64,000 bases of DNA, from positions 205,669-269,668 of the forward strand of contig SNVD02006975.1 in assembly GCA_013180625.2 (NCBI GenBank). The letters are read 5' to 3'. Source of the DNA: Boswellia sacra (lineage: Eukaryota > Streptophyta > Magnoliopsida > Sapindales > Burseraceae). Position numbers and translations under genes: made by a program. The notes beneath the pieces are model-generated. The model was not told where the DNA came from. It did not search any database and worked only from the letters and a program-made list of their open reading frames with translations. This document shows positions 1 through 10,480 of the stretch, piece by piece (positions within the stretch are counted from its first letter, which is position 1; each line of letters opens with the position of its first letter).

Positions 1-466
1 CCCGACAACATTACAACTTACAACATAGCAATTCCTGCCTTTAAAACAAAAATCATTGAAAGATAATATTCTGTTTATTCACTATTTTTCCTTATGAAAG
101 AATCTGAAGGAAATCTGCTCATATTATCATTACATATTTTGTCAGTAAAACTGCCATTTGAGCTAGACTCTTCTCTTCTCTAGTGATTGATATCTTTTAC
201 AGTTCAGGTGCACACTTTGACTTGCATACTTGATCGACCTCAAGTTGGAACCTATAACTTTGGGCAAAGTTTACTTTTGTTTACCCATCACAGCTTGTTG
301 AAATGACCTAACTAAATTTGCTTTATGTTTTATGTGACCGAGTCGGGGGGCTAGTAACTAGTTCATGATATTTTCCCGTGAAATTTCAGAAATTTTGTTT
401 TACATTCCATCTCGTTGTTTCTCTTCTTGCCCAGCTTGTTCACTAAAGTCCACACTCTCCTTTCAG

Positions 467-527
467 GCATGGCATTAGTTTTACTGAAGATGACCTCGCT
501 GATGTAGTAACGTGGCCAGGAAACTAA
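467..527 (+). CDS. possible terminal exon of an upstream + strand gene
   Basis: A pyrimidine-rich tract ending TTTCAG at 461-466 is followed by an open frame that reads HGISFTEDDLADVVTWPGN and stops at 525-527 (TAA). The acidic, low-complexity-free peptide and the good acceptor suggest the last exon of a gene whose other exons lie left of the window or in 1-460, where no convincing upstream exon was found. The protein is not recognised. It would converge on the minus-strand gene that ends at 1010. Confidence 0.35.
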
Positions 528-1009
528 TCATAAGAATGTGACGTTAAATTAAGGGTTTTTTTCTTTTTTAACTATAGAACAACAGATAGACATATAATGC
601 ACTTATTTGAAATGTAAAAGATTGAGAAAAGAAGTAATAATAATAAGAGTCGTGAAAGGAAGAGTAAGAAAGATAACCACCCAGAACAGATTGAAAGAAA
701 ACCTTACAATGAGAGGTGACTTTTCGTCCTAAGACCACATTAATCAGTAACAGTGCAAGGCACAACTTTTAGCAAACTCGTCCAGGTTTGAACAAAATGA
801 AAAGGAGTGGGGAACATGAACATGCATGGGAGTCTTCCTGGAAAAGTGCAGGTTCAATGAGAAATCATCATTCAAGTAAACAATAATGGAACTCCAGACC
901 CATATTCTTTTTCCAATGGTTCTCTGTTGGATCCTGTCACGCCAATATCTGCACCTAATGATGCACTTGAACCAGCAGCAACCACCTTGTCACTGGAAAA
1001 TAGAGAATA

Positions 1010-2313
1010 TCAATTCGAAACTGGATGAACTGGTGAAATGTGAGTGGGTCCATAGATGGTTGGGGTCTGATTCCTTCTATAAATGCTGGCAGCTTTCCTC
1101 TCTGCTTCAAGAAAGTGACCAAGAGAGGGAGTGTTGTTTGTGTTCACAGCATCAGTGGTCAGCTTTGAGCATAGTGAGAACAACCAAGTTTTAGACTTGT
1201 AATTTTTCTGGTCTCTTGAGGTCTCTGTTGTTCTTCTCCTCATTGACCTTCGTGAGAGCTCTAGAATATTAGAAACACCGATGAGGCTTCCGAGAGTGAT
1301 GCTCTTCTCATGGAAGGAGGACCCCGTGGACTGCAAAAAATCCAGCAAGATTTTGTACGAAGAGCATCAAGCCATACATTAAGAACACTTCCCTAAATGA
1401 TTTACAATTGTTGTTATCTAATTTATTTCGCTACAAGTTTGTGCACAATTGGGAGATTGATTAGATATCAATAGGGAAAAATGTCTCAAAAGATTTCTAC
1501 ATGATAGTCCGATGATCTATTAGCCCATGTTCTGGGACCCCTAAAAGAGTATGCGTCCCTTGGAGGCCTGACATCAACTTAATTTAAGATGACAACAAGC
1601 GAGAGATCCAAGAGCTTGTGGGCATCTTCCATTTGTGTCATTTCAATGAACATTATCGAGTATATGAAAAGATCCGTAATTATTATATGCTTTGTTGAAA
1701 GAAAGAGATGCATGCTCTACAGGGGGTAGTGGAAGCAAAAAAATACATTCAGAACATCATCATTAAGGACCAAGTGGGAAGAGTGAAGTGGTTTCATATT
1801 GCTATTCTTGTTGTATAAAATTGACTAAAAAAAAGTACACACATATAGAGTACCTCCAGTACACTTTCAACAAGTTTTAAAAGGAAATGAAGTTAAGTTA
1901 CTCATCATAATCAACTTAGAACACCAGTACAGGTGGGTAATCCTCATAACATTACACTATCACACAGACACCACTGTTGCAGAGAGCAATTTTCCATTCT
2001 TGTAAAGTTTGCTTTGTCATGCTGTTTATTAAGGCCATAGAATAAGAAAAGAACTGACCTCCGTATCAAGATCTGAATAAGAACCTGTAGAGGAGCTTGG
2101 AGAGCCAGTAAGCAAAGTACCGAAAGAAACTGATCCAGAGAAATTGCGATTTCTCACCAACCCAACTCTTGCATTGAGTGGTCTCAGGCCAAGAGGCCAC
2201 CCATCTTCCTGCTTTAAGATTTTAACAAAAGGGTTCAATCTTATCATAGTCATAAACTTTTATATAAAAGCAAGGGGAGAGACAAAGAAGAATTTGGTTA
2301 CCTGTTGAGCCAT
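1010..2313 (-). CDS. conserved plant protein of unknown function, 160 aa, three exons
   Basis: Coding exons on the minus strand are 2302-2313 (MAQQ), 2059-2208 and 1010-1330. They join in frame across GT-AG introns (CAG/GTAACC, GAG/GTCAGT donors; AAGCAG and TTGCAG acceptors) to give 161 codons including the stop. The protein starts MAQQEDGWPLGLRPLNARVG, continues through a Ser-rich stretch (SDLDTESTGS), then SITLGSLIGVSNILELSRRS and a Lys/Arg-rich tail region ending with EAERKAASIYRRNQ. I recognise the pattern as a family of short conserved plant proteins without known function. No membrane segment or catalytic motif is visible. The ATG is the only one that makes the short first exon join the conserved block. 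The upstream region 2314-2900 is its leader and promoter. It contains a CT-rich tract on the coding strand (GAGA on + at 2690-2702). Confidence 0.82.
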
Positions 2314-2975
2314 GATTCTTCAGGTTTCAGCCCCAAGAAGCTGGAGGATTAGTGGGAGTGTTTGAAGTATACTAATAGTAAGTCCAATGAGGTTACAGTA
2401 GACAGAGAACTGTCACTGCATTGTCATGATCTGTTCTACACAAAAAGAAGCGCAAATTACAACAGCAGCACTGCAAAGGAAGAATATAAGCCATATAAAA
2501 CGAGTCAGAGATCGCAGTAACCAGCCCCTGCCTCTCTCACATGCTGTCCAGCAACATTGTAAGAAACACTGGACGCATAAGAAAAGAGAGAGACAAGTGA
2601 AAGTGACTTCTTACCGTTTCTATTTGGGCTCTCTGCTTCAGCAGCAAACAGGGGGAAGGGGAGGAACTGGAATCATTTTTGCACCGGGGCGAGAGAGAGA
2701 GAATATGAAGGCAACGCCTTTGCCTTGTATGACCAAAACATCCCTTATTTGTACGAGCATATATGGGATAGAAAATCATATAAATATACATAAATATAAA
2801 GATCAGTTTAATAAAATTTATTTATTTATTTTTTTGCACAAGTTTAATCACTATTAAATGTCAACGTAACAAACTTAGCAACTGTTAGATTATGATAAAC
2901 GAACAACCACCAATTTATATCAAAAATTTAACTTGCAGTGAAACAATAATTAAGAGGTTTAATTCTACCGTTAAA
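2314..2975. other. leader and upstream region of the 160-aa gene, no other gene seen
   Basis: The first ~500 bases carry CT-rich and GA-rich tracts typical of plant 5' leaders for the minus-strand gene. Beyond about 2750 the sequence becomes AT-rich. The open frames here are short and lack splice or family support. Confidence 0.5.
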
Positions 2976-3267
2976 GTAACTCCTACAAACTATTTATACA
3001 AATTCACTTATATAAACAGATATGACATGATGTGATTTAATAAATAAATACAATGATAGATAATATATATTAATAATAAATGACAATAATTAAGATAGAT
3101 GAGATATAACATGATGTGATTTGATAAATAAATATAATGATATATAAATATATATTAATAATAAATAATATTAATTAACATGGATGATGTAATGATCATA
3201 TAAGAATGTCACATTAATTTGTACGAGTGAATTTGTATAAGTAGTTTGTGAGTTTTCATACAGTAAC
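2976..3267. repeat. MITE-like inverted-repeat unit
   Basis: The left arm (GTAACT..ACAAACTATTTATACAAATTCACTTATA from 2976) is matched in inverse orientation by the right arm ending at 3267, which reads on the minus strand GTTAC..ACAAACTACTTATACAAATTCACTCGTA. Between the arms lie two ~75-bp diverged direct repeats (about 3021-3095 and 3107-3180) sharing CATGATGTGATTTRATAAAT. No coding capacity is seen. Boundaries are approximate, and no clear target duplication could be fixed. Confidence 0.55.
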
Positions 3268-3450
3268 TATACCATACAACAACTTCAAAAATCGTAAACA
3301 ACATGTAAAATCAAGGTTTATACAAAAATCGTAAATGTACAAAAATTTTAAAGAAATAAATAAAGTTGTATTAATGATTTTTGCATAATCATTTACGATT
3401 TTTTACATGTTTACGATTTTTTTTTAAATTGTTGTAGAGTACAACTACTG
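3261..3450. repeat. second inverted-repeat unit with TCGTAAAC arms
   Basis: The left arm at 3261-3310 (CAGTAACTATACCATACAAC, then an AAAAATCGTAAAC block and ACATGTAAAA) pairs with the right arm at 3391-3450. Read on the minus strand, the right arm starts CAGTAGTTGTACTCTACAAC and carries the same AAATCGTAAACATGTAAAA block. The unit is ~190 bp, AT-rich and noncoding, and fits a small MITE. It overlaps the previous unit by a few bases, so one may have inserted at the edge of the other. Confidence 0.5.
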
Positions 3451-4131
3451 TACTGTAGTAATTCCTACAGTTTGTATGAATAATATTTACTCAATTCTAT
3501 AAATTTTGAGATGTCAAATTCCTCACCAAATTGATTGTATTCTCCAATCTTTTTTTTTTTTTTCTTTTCACAAAGTGGATAAGTTGTTTATTAAGAAAAC
3601 TTAAAGTTCAGGTAACATTAACTAAATCCTTTTAAGTAGGGAGGAGAAGAAAACAAAATTGCATCAATCACTACAACTACCATTGATAGTAGTAATAGTT
3701 CGGGGGCAGATAACTTGATTTAGAAACTCAATTGGGTTCAATTTCTTTTTTCTGGTATAGAAAAATATGAGTCACATATCATTACTGCCAACTGTGATGA
3801 ATAGAGCTCACCATAATGGGACCTTGAAGCCATTTCTGTAAAAGGCACAAGGTTGGTTGGTCCTTTGTAGATAACTGGTTATTTTAATAGTAAATAAAGG
3901 GATGTGAGACCGTTAAAAGGGACATTAAAATGGAAAAGAAAACAGATCTGCTTTGGTGTATATCAACTGTTTCGTCCTGTATTTGAAGGGACGTCTTTTC
4001 TTTTTGGTCCACAAGTTCCCTGTGCAGCCTGTTTTTAATTCTTCCAAGCTCCAGAGTCCGGCCACGCCAGGATATGTATGTCTTCTAATATTTACTTAAA
4101 AAGTGATTAATTATCCTCCTGTGCAGCTGTG
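3451..4131. other. intergenic, no gene seen
   Basis: AT-rich sequence with a T-run near 3550. No supported coding frame, RNA gene or repeat was recognised before the copia element. Confidence 0.6.
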
Positions 4132-4490
4132 TGTTGGGGATGCAATGTAAATTCAGAGTAGAATTTGGGAGAAAAATGACTTGTATTAACAGAGAAAATC
4201 AATATACAAGAATTATACAAAAACTCCCTTAAATTTCCTGGAGCTCAACAAGGCTCTCTAACACTCAGAACTCTCTGGTTCTAATTCCTGAACTCTCTCT
4301 GGAGTTTTTCTAATGCATAAACAAGGCAGAATTCGTCCCATATTTATAGAGAAATTCTGCACACAATTTCAAATCAATTTGGCCACTACCTTTGACTTTC
4401 AAAATGGGAGGTGCCTAACTAATTTGACTAACAATTTAATCACATGGGAGGGATTCTGGAAGGCTCATGCTGTCATGCATTAGCTCATTA
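4132..4490 (-). repeat. 3' LTR of the Tnt1-like element
   Basis: Reads TGTTGGGGATGCAATG on the + strand and ends at 4490 next to the polypurine tract. The end nearest the tract is TA rather than CA on +, one of three differences from the other LTR in the last 11 bases. Confidence 0.92.
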
Positions 4491-4506
4491 ATTCTCCCCC
4501 TCCATA
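4491..4506 (-). other. polypurine tract of the Tnt1-like element
   Basis: On the minus strand ATGGAGGGGGAGAAT lies directly upstream of the 3' LTR, where second-strand synthesis is primed in LTR retrotransposons. Confidence 0.85.
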
Positions 4507-4533
4507 TGTGAAAGGAAGTAACAACAAAATTAA

Positions 4534-7500
4534 TTAGACTGCTTCTAGTCCAACTATGTCTCTGCATAGTTCTAGCTTGTCTCTGGTGACCACTTTTGTT
4601 AACATGTCGGCTGGATTCTCTTTAGTATGGATCTTCACTAGTTTCAACAGTTGCTTGTCCATCACCTCTCGTATCCAATGATAGCGGATGTCGATATGCT
4701 TTGTTCGAGAATGGTACACTGAATTCTTGCTCAAATCCAGAGCACTTTGACTGTCATAGTGTACTTTATACTCCTTTTGCTCAATCCCAAGTTCTTGAAG
4801 AAATCGCTTCTGCCACAACATTTCTTTTCCAGCTTCTGCTGCGGCAATGTATTCTGCCTCTGTCGTGGATAGCGCAACACACTTCTGTAGTCTTGACTGC
4901 CATGATACAGCTCCCCCTGCAAAAGTGTAAACAAAACCTGATGTAGATTTCCTACTGTCAGGATCTCCGGCCATATCTGAATCTGTATAGCCTTCCAAGA
5001 TTGGATCAGCTCCCCCGTAACACAAGCATATCTTCGAAGTACCTTTAAGGTATCTGAGAATCCACTTGACTGCCTCCCAATGTTCTTTCCCTGGATTGGA
5101 AAGAAATCTGCTCACGACTCCTACAGCATGAGCAATATCTGGCCTTGTACACACCATGGCATACATTAAACTTCCTACAGTAGAAGAATAGGGTACCGAC
5201 GCCATGTCCTCTATCTCTTTCTTGGATGAGGGACATGATCTCTTGCTCAGCTTGAAATGATTAGCCAGTGGTACACTAACTGGCTTAGCACTATCCATGT
5301 TGAACCTATGAATCACCCGTTCAACATATTTCTCCTGAGACAGCCATAATTTCTTCTGTTTCCTGTCTCGACGAATGTGCATCCCCAAGATTTGCTGAGC
5401 TGGTCCCAAGTCCTTCATATCGAAGGTTTTAGATAGTTCATTCTTCAGCTGCTTTATTCTTGTTGCATCTTTTCCGACGATCAACATGTCGTCCACATAT
5501 AACATTAATGCAACAAAGTCTCTACCTGGAAGTTTCTGAAAGTAGACGCATTGGTCTGCAGCGGTTCTTTTGTACCCATGACTTACCATGAAGGAGTCAA
5601 ACTTCTTGTACCATTGCCTTGGTGCTTGTTTGAGGCCATACAAGCTCTTTTTGAGCTTGCACACGAGGTGTTCTTTATCCTTGAACCTCGAATCCTTCTG
5701 GCTGCTCCATATAGATTTCTTCATGCAAGTCTCCATGAAGAAATGCTGTCTTCACATCCATCTGTTCAAGCTCCAAATCAAGACTTGCGGTCAATCCGAG
5801 GATGAGGCGGATTGAGGACATTTTTACTACCGGTGAAAAAATCTCGTCAAAGTCAATTCCTTTCTTTTGAAGGAATCCTTTTACCACCAATCGGGCTTTG
5901 TGCTTTATCACCTTTCCTGTTCCATCTTTCTTGAGCTTGAATACCCACTTGTTCTTCAGTGCCTTCTTTCCGTCTGGGAGCTCGACCAGTTCATAAGTTT
6001 TGTTCTTCTCAAGAGAATTCATCTCATCTCGCATTGCATGCAGCCATCGTTCTTTGTCTGGATGAGATAAAGCTTCATGAAAGCTTTCTGGCTCCCCCTC
6101 ATCAGTAAGCAGTGTGTACTTTGATTTCGGATATCTTCTCGACGGAATCCGACCTCGCTCAGATCGTCGTAGCTGAGGTTCTTCATTTTCAGGAGGTACA
6201 GCAGCTTCTATAGGTGATTGCGGCTCCCCCGGCTCAGTAATCTCTTCATTTTCTTCCTCCTGATCTGCTTCTGGATTTTCTTCTGGTACCTCGTCATTTC
6301 TTGTAGCATTTGGTGTTGGGGTAGAATCTGCAACAATATCTGGGGCACTGCTAGTGGGATTTGTAGATATTGTTGTCTTTTCAGCGTCTTCATATGTTTG
6401 GTCTTCGTGAAATACGACATCTCTGCTCTGGATGACTTTCTTTTCTTTGGGATCCCATAATCTGTATCCGAATTCTTCATCTCCATAACCGATGAAGATA
6501 CATGGAACAGTTCTTGCATCGAGCTTCTGTCTGAGCTCCTTGGATACATGTACGAAGGCTAAACAACCAAACACTTTCAAATGATTATAGGAGGGCTTTT
6601 TATTAGACCATACCTTTTCTGGAATCTCGAAGTTCAGTGGTGCCGATGGTGCTCTGTTGATTAAGTAACAGGCGGTGCGAACTGCCTCCCCCCAGAATGG
6701 CTTGGGTAACTTAGCCAATCTGAGCATGCTTCTGACTCGTTCCATGATGGTTCGATTCATCCTCTCGGCCACTCCATTGTGTTGTGGTGTGCGTGGGACT
6801 GTTCTTTCATGTCGAATGCCATATCTTCGACAGTAGGCATTGAACTCTCTAGAGGTATACTCGCCTCCGTTATCTGATCGAAGGCATTTTAATTTCTTAC
6901 CCGTTTCACGTTCTACCATGGCGTGAAACTCTTTGAACTTCTCCAGAACTTCATCCTTCGTCCTGAGGAAATACACCCACACTTTCCGAGATGCATCATC
7001 AATAAAGGTCAAGAAATACCTTTTGCCGCCTAAGGACTCGACTTCGAGAGGTCCGCATACATCACTGTGTACTAGCTCCAACAGCTTTATTTTCTTCACT
7101 GATGAGGAGCTGAATGACACCCTCCGTTGTTTCCCGTACGAACAATAGTCGCAAGGATGAGACGCTGCATCCTTGGAAACAGTGATCAGCTTCTTTTTCT
7201 GAAGGGTTGATAAACCCTTTTCACCCATGTGACCGAGCCTTTTATGCCACAAATCTAGAGGTACCATGTGCTCTGCTACATGAAGGCTCTCTCCGTTTAT
7301 CTTTACATGGGTCCTGTAAAGATTGTCACATAATTTACCTCGAGCAACCACCATGACCCCTTTCAACATCTTCCATGTACCATTAGTGAAGCAGCTCTCA
7401 TAACCTTGCTGATCAAAGGCTTTTACCGAGAGCAAGTTGAGTCGAAGATCTGGCACATGACGAACGTCCTTCAAAGTTATTTTGCATCCGACGTTCATTT

Positions 7501-8533
7501 GGAATTGAATATCACCAATTCCCATGATATTGGCGGTGCTGTTGTTACCCATCTTCACTATCCCAAAGTCTCCTGCTTTGTACGTGGTGAAGATCTCTCT
7601 GCAAGGAGTGACGTGGCAGGAAGCTGCTGTGTCAATTACCCATTCTACTCCTTGGTCTGCTGTGTGGAAGCACGTCTCTTCCGCACAAATGGTCACATCT
7701 TCTACAACGGTAACTCGTGGCTCGTCGCTACTTTGTGCTTGTGAACTCTCCTGGTTCTGCTTCTGAAAACTGCGACAATTTTTCTTCATGTAACCCTCTT
7801 TGCCACAGTGATAGCATTTGTAGGTGGGTCTCCGCCCATCTGTTGATCTGCCCCTTCTGTTTGTCGATCTACCTCTGCTTTTGCTTCTACCTCTTCTCCA
7901 GTCTTCACCTCGAGACTGTCTTCCCCGATTCTCCATGATGTAGGCTTCATCTTGACTGGCGCCTGCATCTTTTCTTCTCGCCTCCTCGTTCATCAAGGCA
8001 TCCTTAACCATTGATAAGGTAGGTTTGCCTCCGGGTGCTGAATTACTGATGGAGACTACTAACGTCTCCCATGAATCTGGAAGGGAACTGAGAAGTAGAA
8101 GGGCTTATTCTTCGTCTCCAAGCTGTAACTCGACTGCTGTCAACTGATTCACCAAGTTCTGGAACTCACTTGTATGTTCTACTACAGGAGTTCCGCTCCG
8201 CAACTTCAAGTTCACAAGCCGTCTCATCAGGATGGCTTTGTTCCGTGCTGACTTAGCTTGATACATACTCTCTAATTTTTTCCATAGAGTATATGCATCT
8301 GTTTCTTTGGCTACATGGTGGAAGACACTATGATCGATCCATTGTCTGATCTGACCGATGCATTTTCTGTTAATTTTCTTCCACTCTGCCTCTTTTTCTG
8401 TCTCAGGTTTCTGCCCTTCAAATTCTATAGGGTCATATAGATCCTTACAACTAAGGAGATCCTCCATCCTGGGCCTCCATAGTGTGTAATTTGTAGCAGT
8501 CAATTTAATCATGGCTCCGGATGATTCTTCCAT
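4534..8533 (-). pseudogene. gag-pol polyprotein of the Tnt1-like element, two disabling lesions
   Basis: Gag starts at 8533 (MEESSGAMIKLTATNYTLW) and reads to a TAA at 8105-8107. The same frame then continues from there to about 5680. Within this second stretch are a zinc knuckle at about 7770-7815, a DTAAS protease motif near 7620, a GAG-pre-integrase HKRLGHMGEKG block, the integrase core (SDVCGP, SDNGGEY, HNGVAERMNR) and the start of RT. Near 5678-5680 one extra base shifts the frame. The remainder (5736-4534) holds the LYVDDMLIVG catalytic motif and RNase H (TEAEYIAAAEA), ending at a stop at 4534. The zinc knuckle reads CYHCGKEGYMKKNC with Tyr (codon 7790-7792) at the usual His position. 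Apart from these lesions the coding region is well preserved. Confidence 0.93.
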
Positions 8534-8639
8534 TTTAGAATAATTAATTCACTAAAATGGAAATTGAATTTCAAAAAACCGAGCCCACCGTTACGTCCGG
8601 AACGGTCAAATTAGGTGGAATAGCCTCTTCCGGGGCTCA

Positions 8640-8856
8640 AAAATTCCTTTTATACAAAAAATACTAAGCTTGGAAAATGAAATTTCTTAAGGGCTAAACT
8701 GAAATTTCAGAAACTAAAGGGGGCACAAGCATTCACCAGAACTACAGGGGCCAAACTGATATTTTCTAGGGACTGAAATGTAAATTTCATAAACTCAGGG
8801 GGTCAAAAGTTTACCCGGAAATACAGGGGCCAAAATGAAATTTTCCAACGATTTGC
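8640..8856 (-). other. leader of the Tnt1-like element with diverged direct repeats
   Basis: Between gag and the primer-binding site the leader holds about three diverged copies of a ~60-bp segment. On + each runs from CTGAAATTT or TGTAAATTTC through a run of G (AGGGGGC, AGGGGGTC, AGGGGCC). No coding frame is supported. Confidence 0.5.
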
Positions 8857-9009
8857 TGACGTGGCAGATGGGGTCCACAGTGCTGACGTGTCGACACGTG
8901 TCAGGTGACGTGGCACGCTGACGTGGCTTTGCTGACGTGTCGATCTGCTGACGTGGTGCGCTGACGTGGCGAAAAGTGCGCTGACGTGGCGAAAAGTGCG
9001 CTGACGTGG
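8857..9009 (-). promoter_or_regulatory. array of nine TGACGTG motifs in the retrotransposon leader
   Basis: On + the sequence contains nine TGACGTG[G/T] copies within 153 bp, mostly as GCTGACGTGG, plus one ACACGTGT. The last three copies are spaced 20 bp apart by a GCGAAAAGTGC-type spacer. TGACGTGG is the ACGT-core hybrid bound by plant bZIP factors, and TGACG is the TGA-factor core. The location, in the transcribed leader or just downstream of the promoter LTR, suggests a stress-responsive or factor-binding module. Function is inferred from motif knowledge only. Confidence 0.6.
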
Positions 9010-9273
9010 GTCGTCTTCTTCCTTGAGACGCGCGTGCGGCGCGTGTGGCGAGTGAGGACCACTCGCAGACCAGGTCGGTGGCGCGTGCGGCTTCTCTGGT
9101 GGTCGGTTCGGTCGCCGAAAAATTACAGAATGATCACCTCGATCTCACGAACACACAGAACACTTCAAATTCAAAATTCGATGACTTTCCGAAAAATCGA
9201 AATTTTCCAGAAACAAGGGACAATTTTTCTCTGAATTTTTTCTCTCTGTTCTGACGTTCCAGGAGCTCAACGA

Positions 9274-9286
9274 GGCTCTGATACCA
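9274..9286 (-). other. primer-binding site, initiator Met tRNA type
   Basis: The minus strand just inside the 5' LTR reads TGGTATCAGAGCC, complementary to the 3' end of plant initiator methionine tRNA, the standard primer for copia elements. Confidence 0.92.
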
Positions 9287-9288
9287 CT

Positions 9289-9648
9289 TGTTGGGGATGC
9301 AATGCAAACTCAGAACAGAATTTGGGAGAAAAATGACTTGTATTAACAGAGAAAATCAATATACAAGAATTATACAAAAACTCCCCTAAATTTCCTGGAG
9401 CTCAACAAGGCTCTCTAACACTCAGAACTCTCTTGGTTCTAATTCCTGAACTCTCTCTGGAGTTTCTCTAATGCATAAACAAGGCAGAATTCGTCCCATA
9501 TTTATAGGGAAATTCTGCACACAATTTCAAATCAATTTGGCCACTACCTTTGACTTTCAAAATGGGAGGTGCCTAACTAATTTGACTAACAATTTAATCA
9601 CATGGGAGGAATTCTGGAAGGCTCATGCTGTCATGCATGAGCTCTTCA
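9289..9648 (-). repeat. 5' LTR of the Tnt1-like element
   Basis: Near-identical to 4132-4490. On the minus strand it starts TGAAGAGCTCATGC and ends CATCCCCAACA, bounded outside by the CTGTG duplication. Confidence 0.93.
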
Positions 9649-9769
9649 CTGTGCTGGAGTTGTATCAATACCACTGTTTACTCTAGTCTAATTATCAACA
9701 AAAATATAGGGAGGCAAGGCAACATATATACCTTTATATACACGCACACTTCGAGGGGATGGCGGATAA

Positions 9770-10480
9770 TTAAAGCTTACCTAAGCTGCCTACCTATATT
9801 TATACAGAATTTTAATAGTTTAAAAATAGATAAATTACATCGAATATTACAGAACGCATGGGGGGCATGGACACGTCAGTCCTCCGCAACCGCGATATAT
9901 ATAAATTGTTTTTTGGTTCAGCACCCTCATTTGATGAAGAGCAGCTAATATGTATACATTGCTGTGTTTCTATTGTCATGGACTTTATTCAATGATCAGA
10001 GAATTTAGCGGAAAAAATTTCCAAAATTGTAGCAATGAGTAATCATTTCTGAAATTGTTCACACCAAGCATTTGATCTGTAAATAATGAAAAATGAATAA
10101 AAGAAAATGCTATATTTCTATGCGAAAGTTGATAAATATCAAATACACAGATGCAAATATAAATTAGGATAGATACTATACACAGCATTTATAGTTTTTT
10201 TTTTTTAAATTTCACCCCTCCTTTTAGAAAATTAATCACTTGTGCTCTGCTATCAGTTTTTCTGTTAAAGTTTACATTGAACTCTGTATCTTGTCTGTTA
10301 AAATAAATTACTACAAATTAAATTTCTAAAGCTTGCTACTTCTCCAATCTGACAACATCCAGCAGGCTCCAGCACCTCTTCCTCCAACTCCTTTTCATTT
10401 GTTTAAAAATCTACATCACAACACTTCACTAGCCAGTCACTTCCGACTTTAATCGAACACCTTACCTTACATGGCAAATT
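9770..10480 (-). pseudogene. decayed partial duplicate of the 3' part of the 335-aa gene
   Basis: This stretch matches 11970-13600 in order, with many substitutions and a large internal deletion. 9840-9975 resembles 12045-12165 (ATTACAG..CGCATGGGG.., GTCATGGACTTTAT). 10020-10140 resembles the last exon and its flank at 12230-12370. 10310-10480 resembles intron sequence at 13425-13590. On the minus strand the relic of the last exon ends GVNNFRND, where the intact gene has GVNQFQK and a stop. Exons 1-4 are not recognisable here. It reads as a local duplicate that lost most of its coding sequence. Confidence 0.6.

Larger units (their letters stand above)
4132..9648 (-). mobile_element. Tnt1-like (Tork lineage) Ty1/copia LTR retrotransposon, near full length
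   Basis: Two ~360-bp LTRs (4132-4490 and 9289-9648) bound a 4.8-kb interior coding on the minus strand. The flanks carry the 5-bp direct repeat CTGTG (4127-4131 and 9649-9653), the expected copia target duplication. The order on the minus strand is 5' LTR, primer-binding site, long leader, gag, protease, integrase, reverse transcriptase/RNase H, polypurine tract, 3' LTR. Domain order (integrase before RT) and close resemblance to tobacco Tnt1 place it in Ty1/copia. By eye the LTRs differ at about 11 substitutions and one indel, near 97% identity, so insertion was fairly recent. The coding region carries one gag nonsense codon and one RT frameshift, so this copy is unlikely to be autonomous. 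Confidence 0.95.

Noticed and set aside
886..1194. 102-codon + strand open frame
   Set aside because: It is the reverse-strand shadow of exon 3 of the 160-aa gene, which has splice and family-like support.
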